Part shown: positions 34,285 to 34,927 of the stretch, piece by piece
Position numbering within the stretch: the first letter of the stretch is position 1
How the letters are laid out: each line of letters begins with the position of its first letter
Assembly: GCA_025999935.1 (NCBI GenBank)
Contig: BNXY01000030.1
Span: 1-34,927 of the forward strand
Direction: 5' to 3'
Length of the DNA: 34,927 bases
Source: Bacteroidia bacterium
GTDB lineage: Bacteria; Bacteroidota; Bacteroidia; Bacteroidales; Azobacteroidaceae
The notes under the pieces: generated by a model
The model's database searches: none
What the model saw: only the letters and a program-made list of their open reading frames with translations
What the model was told of the DNA's origin: nothing
Position numbers and translations under genes: made by a program

Positions 34285-34919
34285 TACTTTTGCCGTAACA
34301 CTTCAATCACTCCCGGTAAGAGAGAAACGAAGATAATTACTATAATCAGAAGGCTTAGATTGCGTTTTACAAAATCCAATTCGCCAAAGAAAAATCCGGC
34401 GTACATAAACAAAGCGACCCAAGCGATTCCTCCAATCACATTAAAACTAAAGAAATGGCGGTAACTCATTTTTCCCATTCCCCCAACAAAGGGAGCAAAG
34501 GTGCGTACTATGGGAACAAAACGGGCAATGATAATCGTTTTTCCTCCATGTTTTTCATAGAAATTGTGTGTTTTTTCAAGATAAGCCTGCTTGAATATTT
34601 TGGAATTTGGATTGCTGAAAAGTTTTTCTCCAAAAAATTTCCCGATAAAATAGTTACAGGCATCCCCCAATATTGCGGCTGCGATCAATAATAATACCAT
34701 CAGATGGACATTGATATGATTACTGCCCAGCGCGGTCAATGTTCCGGCTACGAATAAAAGCGAATCTCCTGGAAGAAAGGGGGTTACAACCAATCCTGTT
34801 TCACAGAAAATGATAAGAAACAATATACCATAAATCCAGAAGCCATAATCTTGCACTAATTCGGCCAAATGAACATCAATATGAAGTACGAAATCAATGA
34901 GAAATTGAAATATATCCAT
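34275..34919 (-). CDS. DedA-family membrane protein
   Basis: 214 residues, the usual DedA size. Motifs: [20 protein letters not shown] (residues 38-57) with the conserved E and the F-L-P-G-D, then [17 protein letters not shown], and [20 protein letters not shown] (about 131-150) with the F-x-P-x-x-R-T-F-x-P pattern essential in YghB/YqjA. It has four to five membrane segments and two re-entrant loops. DedA proteins are proton-dependent transporters linked to membrane homeostasis; some members flip undecaprenyl phosphate or phosphatidylethanolamine back across the inner membrane. The substrate here is unknown. The 5' end and promoter reach the end of the window (start 8 bp from it). Convergent with the pyridoxamine kinase gene. 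Confidence 0.94.
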   Translation of the reverse strand: MDIFQFLIDFVLHIDVHLAELVQDYGFWIYGILFLIIFCETGLVVTPFLPGDSLLFVAGTLTALGSNHINVHLMVLLLIAAAILGDACNYFIGKFFGEKLFSNPNSKIFKQAYLEKTHNFYEKHGGKTIIIARFVPIVRTFAPFVGGMGKMSYRHFFSFNVIGGIAWVALFMYAGFFFGELDFVKRNLSLLIIVIIFVSLLPGVIEVLRQKYKK

Positions 34920-34927
34920 TATTTTTT

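Overview
This window looks like a chromosomal segment of a Bacteroidota bacterium, most likely order Bacteroidales. The signs are two SusC/SusD outer-membrane uptake pairs, promoters carrying the Bacteroidetes -7 element TAnnTTTG, weak or absent Shine-Dalgarno sites before most genes, a GSCFA-domain protein, a free type IX secretion tail-like protein, and a sodium-pumping methylmalonyl-CoA decarboxylase operon typical of propionate/succinate-metabolising Bacteroidales. No rRNA, CRISPR array or intact insertion sequence is seen. Family and genus cannot be fixed from the sequence alone.

Layout. 1-5543: the end of a susC gene (5' end outside the window), its susD partner and a small surface lipoprotein, closed by a strong terminator. 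5553-11069: a second susC-susD pair with its own promoter and a long leader carrying a short palindrome, closed by a 28-bp perfect palindrome. The two susC genes share a 205-bp stretch with one silent difference and then diverge. No glycosidase, sulfatase or sigma/anti-sigma pair is present, so the substrate is unknown. 11086-12645: a decayed response-regulator fragment, then prmC and recX. 12900-14200: a hemerythrin-like protein overlapping a LuxR-type regulator whose receiver lacks the phosphorylatable aspartate. 14197-14676 (minus): a CPxC-containing lipoprotein.

15036-20055: six-gene operon mce-mmdA-(small epsilon-like subunit)-mmdC-(lamin-tail/delta fusion)-mmdB, which epimerises and decarboxylates methylmalonyl-CoA and couples this to Na+ export. 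20056-21011: a scar holding a transposase-like remnant and three tiny ORFs. 21012-23333: terC, a second mmdB/oadB-like pump subunit and a 45-residue OadG-like peptide, with no carboxyltransferase or biotin carrier of their own. 23411-23716: remnant of a tyrosine recombinase.

23717-27124 (minus): cysS, tRNA-Ser(CGA), a helix-hairpin-helix membrane protein and a LolD-type ATPase, with a second decayed response-regulator fragment next to the tRNA. 27258-27572 (plus): a small exported protein that resembles a free secretion tail. 27592-32287 (minus): dxs-trkA-trkH, apparently one operon. 32375-34224 (plus): a GSCFA protein and a pyridoxamine kinase. 34275-34919 (minus): a DedA-family protein.

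The strongest leads for something unusual are the split sodium pump linked to terC, the lamin-tail/OadG fusion plus duplicated epsilon-like subunit, the hemerythrin/pseudo-receiver regulator pair, the shared susC 5' cassette, and the two matching response-regulator scars.
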